Part shown: piece by piece, positions 29,680 through 38,806 of the stretch | How positions within the stretch are numbered: position 1 is the stretch's first letter | Layout of the letters: each line of letters starts with the position of its first letter | Origin: Chelonobacter oris | GTDB lineage: Bacteria; Pseudomonadota; Gammaproteobacteria; Enterobacterales; Pasteurellaceae | Length of the DNA: 53,256 bases | Assembly: GCF_000772535.1 (NCBI RefSeq) | Contig: NZ_JSUM01000016.1 | Coordinates: 1-53,256, forward strand | Reading direction: 5' to 3' | Program-made: the position numbers and the translations under genes | Notes under the pieces: generated by a model | What the model was told of the DNA's origin: nothing | Databases searched by the model: none | The model's input: the letters and a program-made list of their open reading frames with translations, nothing else

Positions 29680-31188
29680 ATGTCAGAACAACAACTTCCG
29701 GAACTGGATCTGCACGGTGAAATGTTGGTGCGCCGTGAAAAACTGACCGCACTTCGCGAACAGGGCAATCCGTTTCCCAATACCTTTCGCCGTGAGCATT
29801 TGGCACGGGATCTGCATACGCACTATGAAAACGAAGACGGCGAAGCATTGAAAGCACAAGAAATCGCCGTCACCGTCGCCGGTCGGATTATGACCCGTCG
29901 TAAAATGGGTAAAGCCGGCTTCATTACACTGCAAGACATGAGCGGCAAAATCCAACTCTATGTTGCCCGCGATTTACTGCCTGAAGGCGAATATCAAAAC
30001 CTGATGTCGCTGTTGGATTTGGGCGATATCGTCGGCGCCAAAGGCACGTTGTTCAAAACCAAAACTGGCGAGCTGACCGTGCGCTGTACCGCACTTGAAC
30101 TGTTAACTAAAGCCTTACGCCCGTTGCCGGACAAATTCCATGGTTTGAGCGATCAGGAAACCCGTTATCGCCAGCGTTATCTGGATTTGATCAGCAATGA
30201 AGAATCCCGTCGTGCGTTTGTAATTCGTTCCAAAGTGATCAGCGGCATTCGTCAATTCTTCCTCGACAAAGGCTTTATGGAAGTGGAAACGCCGATGCTG
30301 CAAGTGATTCCGGGCGGCGCAGCAGCTCGCCCATTTGTGACTCATCATAATGCGCTGGACATTGATATGTATCTGCGTATTGCACCGGAATTGTACTTAA
30401 AGCGTTTGGTCGTTGGGGGTTTTGAGCGAGTGTTCGAACTGAACCGCAACTTCCGCAACGAAGGCGTTTCGGTACGCCATAATCCCGAATTCACTATGCT
30501 GGAATACTATCAAGCTTATGCCGACTACCATGATTTAATGGACAACACCGAAGAATTACTGCGCAAATTGGCGTTGGACATTCTCGGCACCACCACCGTG
30601 CCATACGGCGAATATACGTTTGATTTCGGCAAACCGTTTGCCCGTCTGACCATGACCGATGCCATTTTGAAATACGGCGATAACATTCGCCCCGAGCAGT
30701 TACAGGATTTCCAACAAGCCAAAGCGTTAGCCGAATCACTGGAAATCGAAGTACAAAAATCTTGGGGATTAGGCGGCATTATCAATGCTATTTTTGAGGA
30801 AGTGGCGGAACACCACCTGATTCAACCGACATTCCTGATGGCGCATCCGGCGGAAATTTCCCCACTGGCACGCCGCAATGATGAAAATCCGGACGTCACC
30901 GACCGTTTCGAACTGTTTATCGGCGGACGTGAAATCGGTAACGGCTTCTCGGAGCTTAACGATGCGGAAGACCAAAACGCCCGTTTTGATGCGCAAGTCG
31001 CCGCCAAAGAAGCCGGTGACGATGAAGCGATGTTCAAGGACGAAGACTTCGTTACCGCACTTGAGCACGGTTTGCCGCCGACTGCCGGCGAAGGATTGGG
31101 CATCGATCGGCTGGCGATGATTTTCTCCAACTCGCCGTCAATCCGTGACGTTATCCTGTTTCCGGCAATGCGTCAGCATAAAGACTGA
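29680..31188 (+). CDS. lysS: Lysyl-tRNA synthetase LysS
   Basis: This class II aminoacyl-tRNA synthetase charges tRNA-Lys. The 502-residue protein has the N-terminal OB anticodon-binding domain (about residues 60-150) and the class II core: motif 1 ending [13 protein letters not shown], motif 2 [18 protein letters not shown] and motif 3 GLGIDRLAM. It follows prfB by 33 bases and is probably co-transcribed, as in E. coli. A bidirectional terminator lies after it. Confidence 0.97.
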   Translation: MSEQQLPELDLHGEMLVRREKLTALREQGNPFPNTFRREHLARDLHTHYENEDGEALKAQEIAVTVAGRIMTRRKMGKAGFITLQDMSGKIQLYVARDLLPEGEYQNLMSLLDLGDIVGAKGTLFKTKTGELTVRCTALELLTKALRPLPDKFHGLSDQETRYRQRYLDLISNEESRRAFVIRSKVISGIRQFFLDKGFMEVETPMLQVIPGGAAARPFVTHHNALDIDMYLRIAPELYLKRLVVGGFERVFELNRNFRNEGVSVRHNPEFTMLEYYQAYADYHDLMDNTEELLRKLALDILGTTTVPYGEYTFDFGKPFARLTMTDAILKYGDNIRPEQLQDFQQAKALAESLEIEVQKSWGLGGIINAIFEEVAEHHLIQPTFLMAHPAEISPLARRNDENPDVTDRFELFIGGREIGNGFSELNDAEDQNARFDAQVAAKEAGDDEAMFKDEDFVTALEHGLPPTAGEGLGIDRLAMIFSNSPSIRDVILFPAMRQHKD

Positions 31189-31203
31189 GAATACGGAAGA
31201 AAC

Positions 31204-31254
31204 AAAAAACGGGTGGCAGCCTTGTTCTGAAGGCTATCACCCGTTTGTTTTTTT
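31204..31254. terminator. Bidirectional terminator between lysS and aphA
   Basis: AAACGGGTG (31207-31215) pairs with CACCCGTTT (31238-31246), and AGCC pairs with GGCT further in, with a two-base internal bulge on each side. A-rich sequence flanks the left and a seven-base T-run the right, so it can end both convergent genes. Confidence 0.85.
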
Positions 31255-31282
31255 AAGCTGCAATCCGATAAACTACAACGAT

Positions 31283-31990
31283 TTAATAACTGGAGTTAAT
31301 CAAAACTTCCTCGCCGTATCCGCCCAATGTCGGCATCGGCTGATAGGTCGAATTTGCCGCCCGCATAATTCGGATACCGCGGATACCGGCCTCTTTCGCC
31401 GCTAAAATATCGTCATCACTGTCGCCGTAATGTATCGCCACGCCATGTTTGATGATTGCCGGTGTCTTATTGTATTTTGTCTCTCTCGGTAACTCGCCCA
31501 TAAATTCAACCGGATGCATATTCTTAATTTTGAATGCCTTTTCCAACACCGGCGTGACCCTGTCCACTTTGCCGGCGGTACGTCCGGTAATAAAATAAAT
31601 ATTATCGCCGCGTTTTTGGTGCATTTCGATTAACTCGCTCGCTACTTGTTTCGGAATCGAATATTGATCGCAGCCGGCATTGACTTCATCCCAAAAATGT
31701 TGGTCTTTCAGATAGGCAAAACTGTCCGGCGAATATTTTTCTTTTCCGTAATAAAAACAAGGACTGGAAAACAATACCGTATCATCAATATCAAAACTGA
31801 CCGTCAACGGCGCTTTTCCTTCCAGTTCTGCTTGAATAGTGTCGATGGTAATCCAGTGAATTGCCGCTTCCGTCAACATTTCTCTGGCATTGGTTCCCTG
31901 ATGGCTATAAGGTTCTTTCTCGGCTGCGCTTACCGACAAGGTTGCGCCAAACAGCAATGACAAGACGACAGCGGACAGGTTTCTTTTCAT
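31283..31990 (-). CDS. aphA: Class B acid phosphatase AphA
   Basis: AphA is a periplasmic, magnesium-dependent phosphatase of the DDDD superfamily that removes phosphate from nucleotides and other esters. The 235-residue protein has a signal peptide (cleavage after SAA near residue 23), the catalytic motif FDIDDTV with Asp67 and Asp69, ITGRTAG, and the C-terminal GDSDDDI metal motif. E. coli AphA has 237 residues. A CRP-like site (TTAGA, six bases, TCACA; 32051-32066) lies upstream; E. coli aphA is subject to CRP control, but this match is imperfect. Confidence 0.96.
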   Translation of the reverse strand: MKRNLSAVVLSLLFGATLSVSAAEKEPYSHQGTNAREMLTEAAIHWITIDTIQAELEGKAPLTVSFDIDDTVLFSSPCFYYGKEKYSPDSFAYLKDQHFWDEVNAGCDQYSIPKQVASELIEMHQKRGDNIYFITGRTAGKVDRVTPVLEKAFKIKNMHPVEFMGELPRETKYNKTPAIIKHGVAIHYGDSDDDILAAKEAGIRGIRIMRAANSTYQPMPTLGGYGEEVLINSSY

Positions 31991-32140
31991 GATTTTTCCT
32001 TTTGATTGATAAATTTCGTGCCAATTGTATTCGATAGCGAAATTAAAAAATTAGAACATGATCACAAAAGAACTTAGAAAGTGCCCTGCTCACCGTTTTT
32101 TAAATCCAATCTCGGCAAACGACAGGCTAAAAAGCCATCT

Positions 32141-32171
32141 AGACCGCACTTTTATTATGAAAGTACGGTCT
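32141..32171 (-). terminator. Uptake-signal hairpin after the Gfo/Idh gene
   Basis: AGACCGCACTTT (32141-32152) pairs with AAAGTACGGTCT (32160-32171) with a single mismatch and a seven-base loop. One arm is a perfect uptake signal and the other a decayed copy. It lies nine bases past the stop of the dehydrogenase gene and probably ends the ABC operon. Confidence 0.65.
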
Positions 32172-32179
32172 GCTCGCTG

Positions 32180-33283
32180 TTAACCGGTAATCTCACTCAC
32201 TTCGACCTTGCGGTTTTCATAACGTGATCTAGTGCAGGCGTCGGCGGTGGCAATCGCCGCACGGGCGGCGTCACCGGTCAGTAATTTGGCAAACTCTGCC
32301 GTCGGCGTCATACCGTGTAAAAGATCATTCAAGTATTTCATCTCTTTATGCATGACACTATTTAACCATAGCGGCGTACGCTTGCCCGGCTGCCCGTACT
32401 GAATCGCACCGTCCATATTGGTTCCGGTGTAAATTCGGGTGCGATCATCGTCTTCTTCCTGAGTTTCATGAATCAGGAAATGGGAATCTTGTCCGTTTAC
32501 GCGCAATGTGCCGCCGCAATGGAACATATCCAGTTTAATCGCCCCTTTTTCGCCTTGAATCAACACATAATGTTCCCCCCAGCGGAATGCGGAACCCCAC
32601 TCCAACACGGCAAAACGGTTATCGTCGAATTCCAGATTGAGAAACAGCATGTCGTCCTCATCACCGAATTTTTCACTGCGGTGTGCGACATTGCCCGCCG
32701 TCATGGTAACGGTTTTCGGCATTCCGCCCATAATAAACTGTACACAATCCAGCTCATGAATATGGTGATACAAATGCCCGCCTGATTTTTCACGAATCTT
32801 TTTCCAAGAAACCGTCGGCTGTTCGTCTTCCCAGCCGTTACGAGCGGCATGACAGTACAGCACTTTGCCGATCACGCCTTGTTGAATCAGTTCCTTGGCG
32901 TGATGCACGCCGTTGAAAAAATTCATGATATGCCCCGCCATAAAGATCACACCGTTTTCATCACAGGCTCGTACCATTTCATCACAATCCTGATAGCTCA
33001 AGGCAATCGGCTTTTCACAAAAAACGTGCTTTTTATATTTCGCCGCCAGTAATACCGGCGCTTTGTGCAGGTAATTCGGCGTTGCTACAATCACACAATC
33101 CACATCGGCACGACCGACCGCCGTTTCCAGATCAGGGGCTGAATCACAGCCCAATTCGTTGGCGATTTCCTCTCCGTGATCCGGATCGAACACCACCGTC
33201 ACCTTGGCTTGTTCAAGTCCATTCATGATACGCGCCAAATCGGCTCCGAAATATCCGACGCCGATCACTGCATAATTAATCAT
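32180..33283 (-). CDS. Gfo/Idh/MocA family oxidoreductase
   Basis: The 367-residue protein is an NAD(P)-dependent dehydrogenase of the Gfo/Idh/MocA family, which usually oxidises sugars or sugar derivatives. It shows the Rossmann motif VIGVGYFG, the catalytic-lysine motif CEKPIAL and the second-domain motif HHIHELD with a likely catalytic histidine. The start is ATG 33283, with AGGAG eight bases upstream, rather than an earlier in-frame codon. It is the last gene of the minus-strand operon ATPase-binding protein-permease-permease-dehydrogenase, so it probably acts on the imported compound. The substrate is unknown. Confidence 0.88.
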   Translation of the reverse strand: MINYAVIGVGYFGADLARIMNGLEQAKVTVVFDPDHGEEIANELGCDSAPDLETAVGRADVDCVIVATPNYLHKAPVLLAAKYKKHVFCEKPIALSYQDCDEMVRACDENGVIFMAGHIMNFFNGVHHAKELIQQGVIGKVLYCHAARNGWEDEQPTVSWKKIREKSGGHLYHHIHELDCVQFIMGGMPKTVTMTAGNVAHRSEKFGDEDDMLFLNLEFDDNRFAVLEWGSAFRWGEHYVLIQGEKGAIKLDMFHCGGTLRVNGQDSHFLIHETQEEDDDRTRIYTGTNMDGAIQYGQPGKRTPLWLNSVMHKEMKYLNDLLHGMTPTAEFAKLLTGDAARAAIATADACTRSRYENRKVEVSEITG

Positions 33284-33350
33284 GTTACTTCTCCTAAAAA
33301 TTAATAACGAATGCAATCTTGTTTGTTTTCAACTTTCACTATGGGAATGC

Positions 33351-34184
33351 CTATTTAACCGATCCTTCCGATAACCCGCCGGCAATTTTATTCTGAATAA
33401 AACAGAAGAACAGCACGGACGGAATCACCACCAATACCGAAGCCGCCATCATGTCGCCCCAGTCGAGAATCTCCGCGCCGTTTAATGAGCGCAGGGCAAC
33501 CGCAACCGTCATTTTGCTGGTGTCGTTTACCAAAATCAGGGCATACAGGAATTCGTTCCAGGCATTGATGAACGTGTAAATTGCCGTCGCCACGATTCCC
33601 GGTGCGACCAGCGGCAATACGATTCTGAAGAACACGGTAAATTTATTGGCGCCGTCAATCCGTGCGGCCTCTTCGATCTCTATCGGGACGGTACGGAAAA
33701 ATCCGACCAGCAGCCAAACGGCATAAGGCACACTGAATGACAAATACACAATGATTAAGCCGGTGGTGGTATTGGTCAGTCCGACTTTTGCCATAGCGAT
33801 CGAATAAGGAATCGCCAATAAAATCGGTGGAAAAATATAGGTTGTCACCAATAATTTCGACATAATTGCGCCCAGTTTCGGAAAAAAGCGCACAATGCCG
33901 TACGCCGCCATCGATGAAATCACAATGGCAATCAAGGTCGTGACCAAGGCGATAAACAAGCTGTTTTTGATATTGACGGAAAAATTCAAATTATTGATGA
34001 CATTGTCAAAATAATCGAACGTAAACACTCTCGGCCAGAAACGGGTCGGCTCACCGGTTAGCTCTCCCTTGCCTTTTATCGAAGAAATGACAATCCAGAC
34101 CAGCGGGAAAATTGCAATAACGGTCGAAAGGGTCAAAAAGGCGTGTGACAACACATCACCGAGAATCGATTTTTTCTTTTTCAT
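33351..34184 (-). CDS. Carbohydrate ABC transporter permease, MalG family (CUT1)
   Basis: This 277-residue inner membrane protein has six predicted membrane helices and the cytoplasmic coupling motif EEAARIDGANKFTVFFRIVLPL near residue 180, which docks onto the ATPase. It belongs to the MalG/UgpE side of CUT1 importers. It starts three bases after the MalF-type gene stop, so the two permeases are coupled. Confidence 0.92.
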   Translation of the reverse strand: MKKKKSILGDVLSHAFLTLSTVIAIFPLVWIVISSIKGKGELTGEPTRFWPRVFTFDYFDNVINNLNFSVNIKNSLFIALVTTLIAIVISSMAAYGIVRFFPKLGAIMSKLLVTTYIFPPILLAIPYSIAMAKVGLTNTTTGLIIVYLSFSVPYAVWLLVGFFRTVPIEIEEAARIDGANKFTVFFRIVLPLVAPGIVATAIYTFINAWNEFLYALILVNDTSKMTVAVALRSLNGAEILDWGDMMAASVLVVIPSVLFFCFIQNKIAGGLSEGSVK

Positions 34185-34187
34185 GCT

Positions 34188-35066
34188 TTATTCTCCTTCT
34201 TTTTCCCAGCGGCTAATCACTTTAAAGTAGATAAAGCAGATGAGTAACAGGAAGATAAACAACAATACGGTCACTGCCGAAGAGCGCCCCAACAGCTTGG
34301 TTCCCCAGCCCATGTTATAAGCGTAGATCGGTAATGTCATCGTGGAATTGGCCGGGCCGCCGCCGGTAATCAGATAAATAATATCGAAATTGTTAAATAC
34401 CCATACGGTTCGCAGCACCACCAACAGCCCGATCACCACCTTGATGTGCGGTAATGTGATGTGGCGGAACACCTGCCAAGCATTGGCACCGTCTATTCTT
34501 GCCGCCTCATATTGTTCAACCGATACCGTTTGCAGTGCAGAAAGCACATTCACCATAATCAACGGCGCACCGAACCAGATATTGATAAACACCAGACTGA
34601 CAAATGCCCAAGTGCTGTCGGAGAGAAAACTCGGTGCAATGTCCATCAAGCCCAATTTTTCAATCATGTTCGGCAGATAACCGTAGACCCCGTTTAAAAT
34701 CCACTGCCAGGAAAAAGCAATAACGATAGTCGGAAATGCCCACGGGATAATCAACAAAATCTTGTATAACCATTGCAAATGCCGAATCCGGTGGAGTGCC
34801 ATTGCCAATGCGAAGCCCATCAGCACCTGCCCGACCAACGACAACACCGTCCATTTAAGCGAATTTAAAAACGCCCACCAAAAATTAGTATCCGCCAGCA
34901 CCGCCCGATAATTGTCAAGGCCGACAAAGGTGTAGACCGGCATCACCAGATTTTTGTTGGTAAAGCTGTAAAAAATACTGGATAAAAACGGATAGATGAA
35001 TAATGCCGATACGACAATCATTGCCGGCAAGACAAAAATCCAGCGCGTATAGCTTTTTTGAATCAT
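34188..35066 (-). CDS. Carbohydrate ABC transporter permease, MalF family (CUT1)
   Basis: The partner permease has 292 residues, six membrane helices and the EAA loop QYEAARIDGANAWQVFRHI near residue 190. ATG 35066 is preferred because GGAGG lies six bases upstream; an in-frame codon twelve residues earlier lacks such a site. About 100 bases separate it from the binding protein gene, and this gap holds a small hairpin TCGCT/AGCGA (35122-35135) that could protect the upstream mRNA and raise binding protein level. Confidence 0.92.
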   Translation of the reverse strand: MIQKSYTRWIFVLPAMIVVSALFIYPFLSSIFYSFTNKNLVMPVYTFVGLDNYRAVLADTNFWWAFLNSLKWTVLSLVGQVLMGFALAMALHRIRHLQWLYKILLIIPWAFPTIVIAFSWQWILNGVYGYLPNMIEKLGLMDIAPSFLSDSTWAFVSLVFINIWFGAPLIMVNVLSALQTVSVEQYEAARIDGANAWQVFRHITLPHIKVVIGLLVVLRTVWVFNNFDIIYLITGGGPANSTMTLPIYAYNMGWGTKLLGRSSAVTVLLFIFLLLICFIYFKVISRWEKEGE

Positions 35067-35165
35067 CAGTAACCTCCTCCCCGCCGAAACCATAAACGGC
35101 AATAACGTACACGGGCATTATTCGCTCAATAGCGACAAACAGCTTGCCGCCATCGGTTGTGGTGA

Positions 35166-36518
35166 TTATTGTGCGGTCATCGCGTCAAACAATTCATTCA
35201 ACTGCTTTTCAGCCTTTTGGGCGGCAACCAGCGGATCCGTGCCGTGGGTGACAATCTCCTGAAACATCGTTTCAATGATATGCTGATTGGTCAATAAGCC
35301 GCCTTGAACGCTCGGGCCGTGTTCATAACCGATAGCCGTGCCGTGCTGTACCGCACTTTCAATCACTTTTTCAGCATGAGCAAACTGCTTGATCAGCGGA
35401 TTATCTTGATAAACCGCCTGATCGGAAATTCCGCTGATTGCCGGCAACATACCGACCGGCACCGAACTTAGAAAGCGGATATAGCGATCTTGTTGGTACA
35501 GAGTTTCAATAAAGGCTTTGCTGATCTCAGGGTGTTTGCTGCTTTTCCACACCACTAACGGAATATTCGAGGTTTCAATGCCGTAATCCGGATCATCGGC
35601 CTTGATTTTCGGTATCGGGTAAGCATCAATTTGTTCTAACAATTGCGGAGAATTGGCTTGTACACCGCCGATTTGGAAGCCGGAATTAAAATCAAATGCC
35701 GTTCTGCCTTGATAATACAGTGTTGCCTGTTGCAGCACATTGTAGTTAATGGCATCTTTCGGTGACGTTTCCCGATACATTTTCACCCAATATTTAATCC
35801 CGTCCTGTACCAAAGGACTGGTTAAATCCACTTTTAAATCCGGCGTCAGCAAACTGCCGCCGCCGCTCTTGACATAAAAATTCAGGAAACGCGTTGCCAT
35901 AAAATCATTGGTTCCCATCGGCACCGATAAACCGTAAACGCCGTCTTTGGTCAGCGTTTTGGCGGCCTGATACAGCTCGTCCCAAGTTTGCGGCACTTGC
36001 AGATTGTTTTGTGCCAACAGATCCTTGCGAATCCACATCACCTGTGCATGAGAATACAGCGGAACCGAATAATTTTGCGCCGCAACCGTGCCTTCATTAA
36101 TGGCAGCAGCGGCAAAGCGATCCCGCCCGATTTTGTCAATTAAGTCATTAACCGGCTGCAAAGCACCGACATTAATCATTTCCACCACTTGATTCGGCAA
36201 GGCGGTGCTCATATCCGGCACATTGCCCGATGCCAGTCCGGTCGTCCATTTGGTATAAAAATCATTCCAAGAAAACGTTTCAATCTTGATTTTCACCTGC
36301 GGGTGCTGCTGCATAAAATCATTGGCGGCAGCCTGAATCACTTCAAGGCGCGGCCCTTGGGTAAAAGAGTGCCAAACGGTAATATTGCCCGCCAGTTCGC
36401 CGTTCTGCGGTGTCGGTACCGCACTTGCCGCCTCGCTTTTCCCTTCGTCGCAACCGCTTAACAGCATTGCCCCCAATATCAGCGATGTAGCGACAGAAAT
36501 TAATTTTTTAAATTTCAT
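35166..36518 (-). CDS. Carbohydrate ABC transporter substrate-binding lipoprotein
   Basis: The 450-residue protein is a family 1 extracellular solute-binding protein (UgpB/MalE-like), with ITVWHSFTQGPRLE near the N-terminus and YDQDNPLIKQ-type C-lobe sequence. The N-terminus has a lipobox LLSGC with Cys23, so it should be lipid-anchored, and Asp24 is the inner-membrane retention residue of the E. coli Lol rule. Anchored sugar-binding proteins are typical of Gram-positives and less usual in Proteobacteria. It follows the ATPase gene by 17 bases and is followed by the permeases. Confidence 0.9.
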   Translation of the reverse strand: MKFKKLISVATSLILGAMLLSGCDEGKSEAASAVPTPQNGELAGNITVWHSFTQGPRLEVIQAAANDFMQQHPQVKIKIETFSWNDFYTKWTTGLASGNVPDMSTALPNQVVEMINVGALQPVNDLIDKIGRDRFAAAAINEGTVAAQNYSVPLYSHAQVMWIRKDLLAQNNLQVPQTWDELYQAAKTLTKDGVYGLSVPMGTNDFMATRFLNFYVKSGGGSLLTPDLKVDLTSPLVQDGIKYWVKMYRETSPKDAINYNVLQQATLYYQGRTAFDFNSGFQIGGVQANSPQLLEQIDAYPIPKIKADDPDYGIETSNIPLVVWKSSKHPEISKAFIETLYQQDRYIRFLSSVPVGMLPAISGISDQAVYQDNPLIKQFAHAEKVIESAVQHGTAIGYEHGPSVQGGLLTNQHIIETMFQEIVTHGTDPLVAAQKAEKQLNELFDAMTAQ

Positions 36519-36535
36519 TGAATACTCCTTACGTT

Positions 36536-37636
36536 TTATAAGAGCGACTGCTCGGTTTGCGGATCAAAAAAGTGCGCCCGTTTCATATCGAATGCCAAAC
36601 TGATGCTTTCTCCCATTTTGATTTGTTGACGTGAATGCACCACCGCTTTGATCGCCTGTTGCCCGATCTCGGTATGCACAATATATTCCGCGCCCAACAG
36701 CTCGGCGACATTGACGGTTGAGGTGATCATCGCTTTTTGATAACTGCCCAACAACAACGGCTCATTGGAAATGTTTTCCGGCCGAATGCCGAGAATCACC
36801 GCATTGCCGACCGCACTTTGCCGTTTTAACCGTTGATAGATTTCATCAGGAATCGCCAAACGGTAATCGTCTGCGGTGATAAAGCAACCGTCTTCGATTT
36901 TGCCGTGAATAAAATTCATGGTCGGCGAACCGATAAAGCCGGCAACGAACAAATTATCCGGATGATCATAAATCGCTTTCGGCGATCCAATCTGCTTCAC
37001 CACGCCGGCATTCATCACCACTATCCGATCCGCCATGGTCATCGCTTCGGTCTGATCATGGGTAACATACACGGTGGTGGCATTCAGTTTTTTGTGAATA
37101 CGGATAATTTCCGCCCGCATATTGCTGCGCAATTTGGCGTCCAGATTGGACAGCGGTTCATCCATTAAAAAGACTTTCGGCGAGCGTACAATCGTTCTGC
37201 CCAACGCAACCCGTTGCCGCTGGCCGCCGGACAGCGCTTTCGGTTTGCGATCCAGTAATTGCTCCAGCCCCAAAATAACAGCCGCCTCTCTGACTTTCCG
37301 GTCAATCTCCTCTTTAGCGACTTTGCGCAATTTGAGGGCAAAAGCCATATTGTCGTACACGCTCATGTGCGGATAAAGCGCATAGGATTGAAATACCATG
37401 GCAATATCGCGATCCTTCGGTTCGACATGATTGACCATGCGCTCATCAATATAAAACTCGCCGTCGGAAATATCCTCCAATCCGGCGATCATGCGGAGTG
37501 TCGTCGATTTGCCGCAGCCTGAAGGGCCGACCAACGCAATAAACTCTTTATCGGCCACTTCCAGATTAAAATCCTGCACCGCCTCAAATCCGTTGCCGTA
37601 ACGCTTATAAATATGACTTAATGATAACGTTGCCAT
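36536..37636 (-). CDS. Carbohydrate ABC transporter ATPase, UgpC/MsmK/MalK family
   Basis: The 366-residue ATPase has Walker A GPSGCGKST, the signature LSGGQRQRVALGR, Walker B FLMDEPLSNLD and a C-terminal TOBE regulatory domain (about residues 240-365). It powers the permease pair downstream. The start is ATG 37636 (MATLSLSHIYKRYG), preceded by AAGGG; the frame stays open 31 codons further but that segment runs through the operator region and lacks family sequence. It is the first gene of the operon and lies next to the three putative operators. Confidence 0.93.
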   Translation of the reverse strand: MATLSLSHIYKRYGNGFEAVQDFNLEVADKEFIALVGPSGCGKSTTLRMIAGLEDISDGEFYIDERMVNHVEPKDRDIAMVFQSYALYPHMSVYDNMAFALKLRKVAKEEIDRKVREAAVILGLEQLLDRKPKALSGGQRQRVALGRTIVRSPKVFLMDEPLSNLDAKLRSNMRAEIIRIHKKLNATTVYVTHDQTEAMTMADRIVVMNAGVVKQIGSPKAIYDHPDNLFVAGFIGSPTMNFIHGKIEDGCFITADDYRLAIPDEIYQRLKRQSAVGNAVILGIRPENISNEPLLLGSYQKAMITSTVNVAELLGAEYIVHTEIGQQAIKAVVHSRQQIKMGESISLAFDMKRAHFFDPQTEQSLL

Positions 37637-37714
37637 CTTGGGGTTCCCTTCACTGATGGATTGATTCCCTATTTTTCTGACAAAAACAAAAATAAGGTTT
37701 AAAATAAAGTTACA

Positions 37715-37766
37715 AACATAAGACATCATACATCTACAATATTTTAGACATATGATGTCTTATGTT
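37715..37766. repeat. Paired operator-like inverted repeat
   Basis: AACATAAGACATCATA (37715-37730) and its exact reverse complement TATGATGTCTTATGTT (37751-37766) face each other across a 20-base gap, with arm centres 36 bases apart. Each element is itself an imperfect palindrome (CATAAGACATCATATG reads alike on both strands at 12 of 16 positions). They lie about 80-130 bases upstream of the ATPase start and are likely sites for the adjacent FCD-GntR regulator. Confidence 0.75.
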
Positions 37767-37831
37767 GAGAGAAAATAAAACGATCCTGATCACACTTTAA
37801 AACATTACTCGTAAATCATTTGAGAATTGCC

Positions 37832-37978
37832 ATGACCGCTCCGTCCTTGTTTGCCGCACTCTACATCATCCTAATCGGCATCGGCTTTCCGATCATGCGT
37901 TATGAGCCTGCACTTCGCCCCCTCAACAACAATGCCGTGCGCTTTTTATCCGGCGGTTTGCTGCCGTTACGCCGATGA
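37832..37978 (+). pseudogene. Remnant of an EamA/DMT-family transporter
   Basis: A 48-codon frame reads ALYIILIGIGFPIMRY and then LNNNAVRFLSGGLL, which look like the first helix and the following conserved stretch of EamA (drug/metabolite) transporters. It stops at TGA 37976, and no continuation of the roughly 290-residue family is found downstream. It is a decayed N-terminal fragment. The regulator and dehydrogenase genes beyond it are intact, so a transporter once divergent or co-directional with them may have been lost. Confidence 0.55.
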
Positions 37979-38039
37979 TTATTCAGCGCCTGCGCGAAAT
38001 TCACCTGACAAGGCGGATAAAATGTTTTACTATCACACA

Positions 38040-38055
38040 AACATAAGACATCATA
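38040..38055 (+). promoter_or_regulatory. Third operator-like element before GntR regulator
   Basis: AACATAAGACATCATA recurs here in the same orientation as the copy at 37715, and the similarity extends several bases on both sides (ACA before, ATCTA after with one change). It lies about 45 bases upstream of the regulator gene start, the place for autoregulation. Confidence 0.7.
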
Positions 38056-38098
38056 TATCTATTTAATCAAGCGCAAGCATCATCATGATTTTCTGTAA

Positions 38099-38806
38099 AT
38101 GAAAAAATTAACTAAAAAAGCGGCAACCCTGGCGCTACAAGAAAAAATTAAAACCCTGATTTTAGAAAAAAACCTAAAACCCGGCGATTTAATGCCGACC
38201 GAAAACGAACTGATCGAGTTACTCGGCGTCAGTCGTTCCAGCCTGCGCGAAGCTGTCAAATCGCTGGAAGCCTTGCATATTCTGGACATTCACCACGGCA
38301 TCGGCACCTTTGTCGGCGAATCGTCATTGGTGCCGATGATTCGCGGTCTGGCTTTCCACGCCCAACTGCACGTACACAATAACGTGAAATGTCTGCTGGA
38401 CATCCTTGATGTACGTGAAATCCTACAATACGGTTTTGCACCGATTGCCTTGGCAAAAATCAGCGATCAACAGGTCGAGCAGTTACAACAGCTGGTGGCG
38501 TTAATCGAAAGCAACGCCCGTGCCGCCACCTTTTCCGATGACGAAGAGCGGCAAGTTCACCTGCTGGTTTATCGGGCGGTCGAAAATCATTTGCTGTCGC
38601 AATATTTAGATGCGTTCTGGCAAATTTACCAATTGCTGGAGCACGAATTACCCGCGAATACCGCCACCCCGACCGCTATTGCCATGCAATACCGGGAATG
38701 GGCGGACGCTATTGAGGCCAGAGATTTGGAACGTATGCAACACGCCATTCTGCTCTATTTTCAGCGTATCAGACAACGGCTGACGCTTAAGGACACGCCT
38801 GTATGA
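38099..38806 (+). CDS. GntR-family transcriptional regulator, FadR/FCD subfamily
   Basis: The 235-residue protein has an N-terminal winged helix-turn-helix (about residues 12-75; KPGDLMPTENELIELLGVSRSSLREAVKSLE in part) and a C-terminal helical FCD ligand domain (DVREILQYGFAPIAL onwards). FCD regulators commonly bind organic acids or sugar acids. No good ribosome site precedes the ATG. The gene overlaps the next dehydrogenase by four bases (ATGA) and is divergent from the ABC operon, so it probably controls both through the repeated 16-base element. Confidence 0.88.
   Translation: MKKLTKKAATLALQEKIKTLILEKNLKPGDLMPTENELIELLGVSRSSLREAVKSLEALHILDIHHGIGTFVGESSLVPMIRGLAFHAQLHVHNNVKCLLDILDVREILQYGFAPIALAKISDQQVEQLQQLVALIESNARAATFSDDEERQVHLLVYRAVENHLLSQYLDAFWQIYQLLEHELPANTATPTAIAMQYREWADAIEARDLERMQHAILLYFQRIRQRLTLKDTPV

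Larger units (their letters stand above)
37637..38098. promoter_or_regulatory. Divergent control region of the ABC/dehydrogenase locus
   Basis: This 462-base gap between the ATPase gene and the GntR regulator gene holds three copies of a 16-base element, a weak CRP-like site on the minus strand (AACGA, six bases, TCACA; 37779-37794), and a remnant of a transporter gene at 37832-37978. A five-codon frame, ATG 38085 to TGA 38102, overlaps the regulator start by two bases; it may be chance. Confidence 0.6.

Noticed and set aside
37715-38055. CRISPR-like array from the repeated 16-base element
   Set aside because: There are only three copies, in mixed orientation and with irregular spacing of 20 and 273 bases; operators are a better reading.
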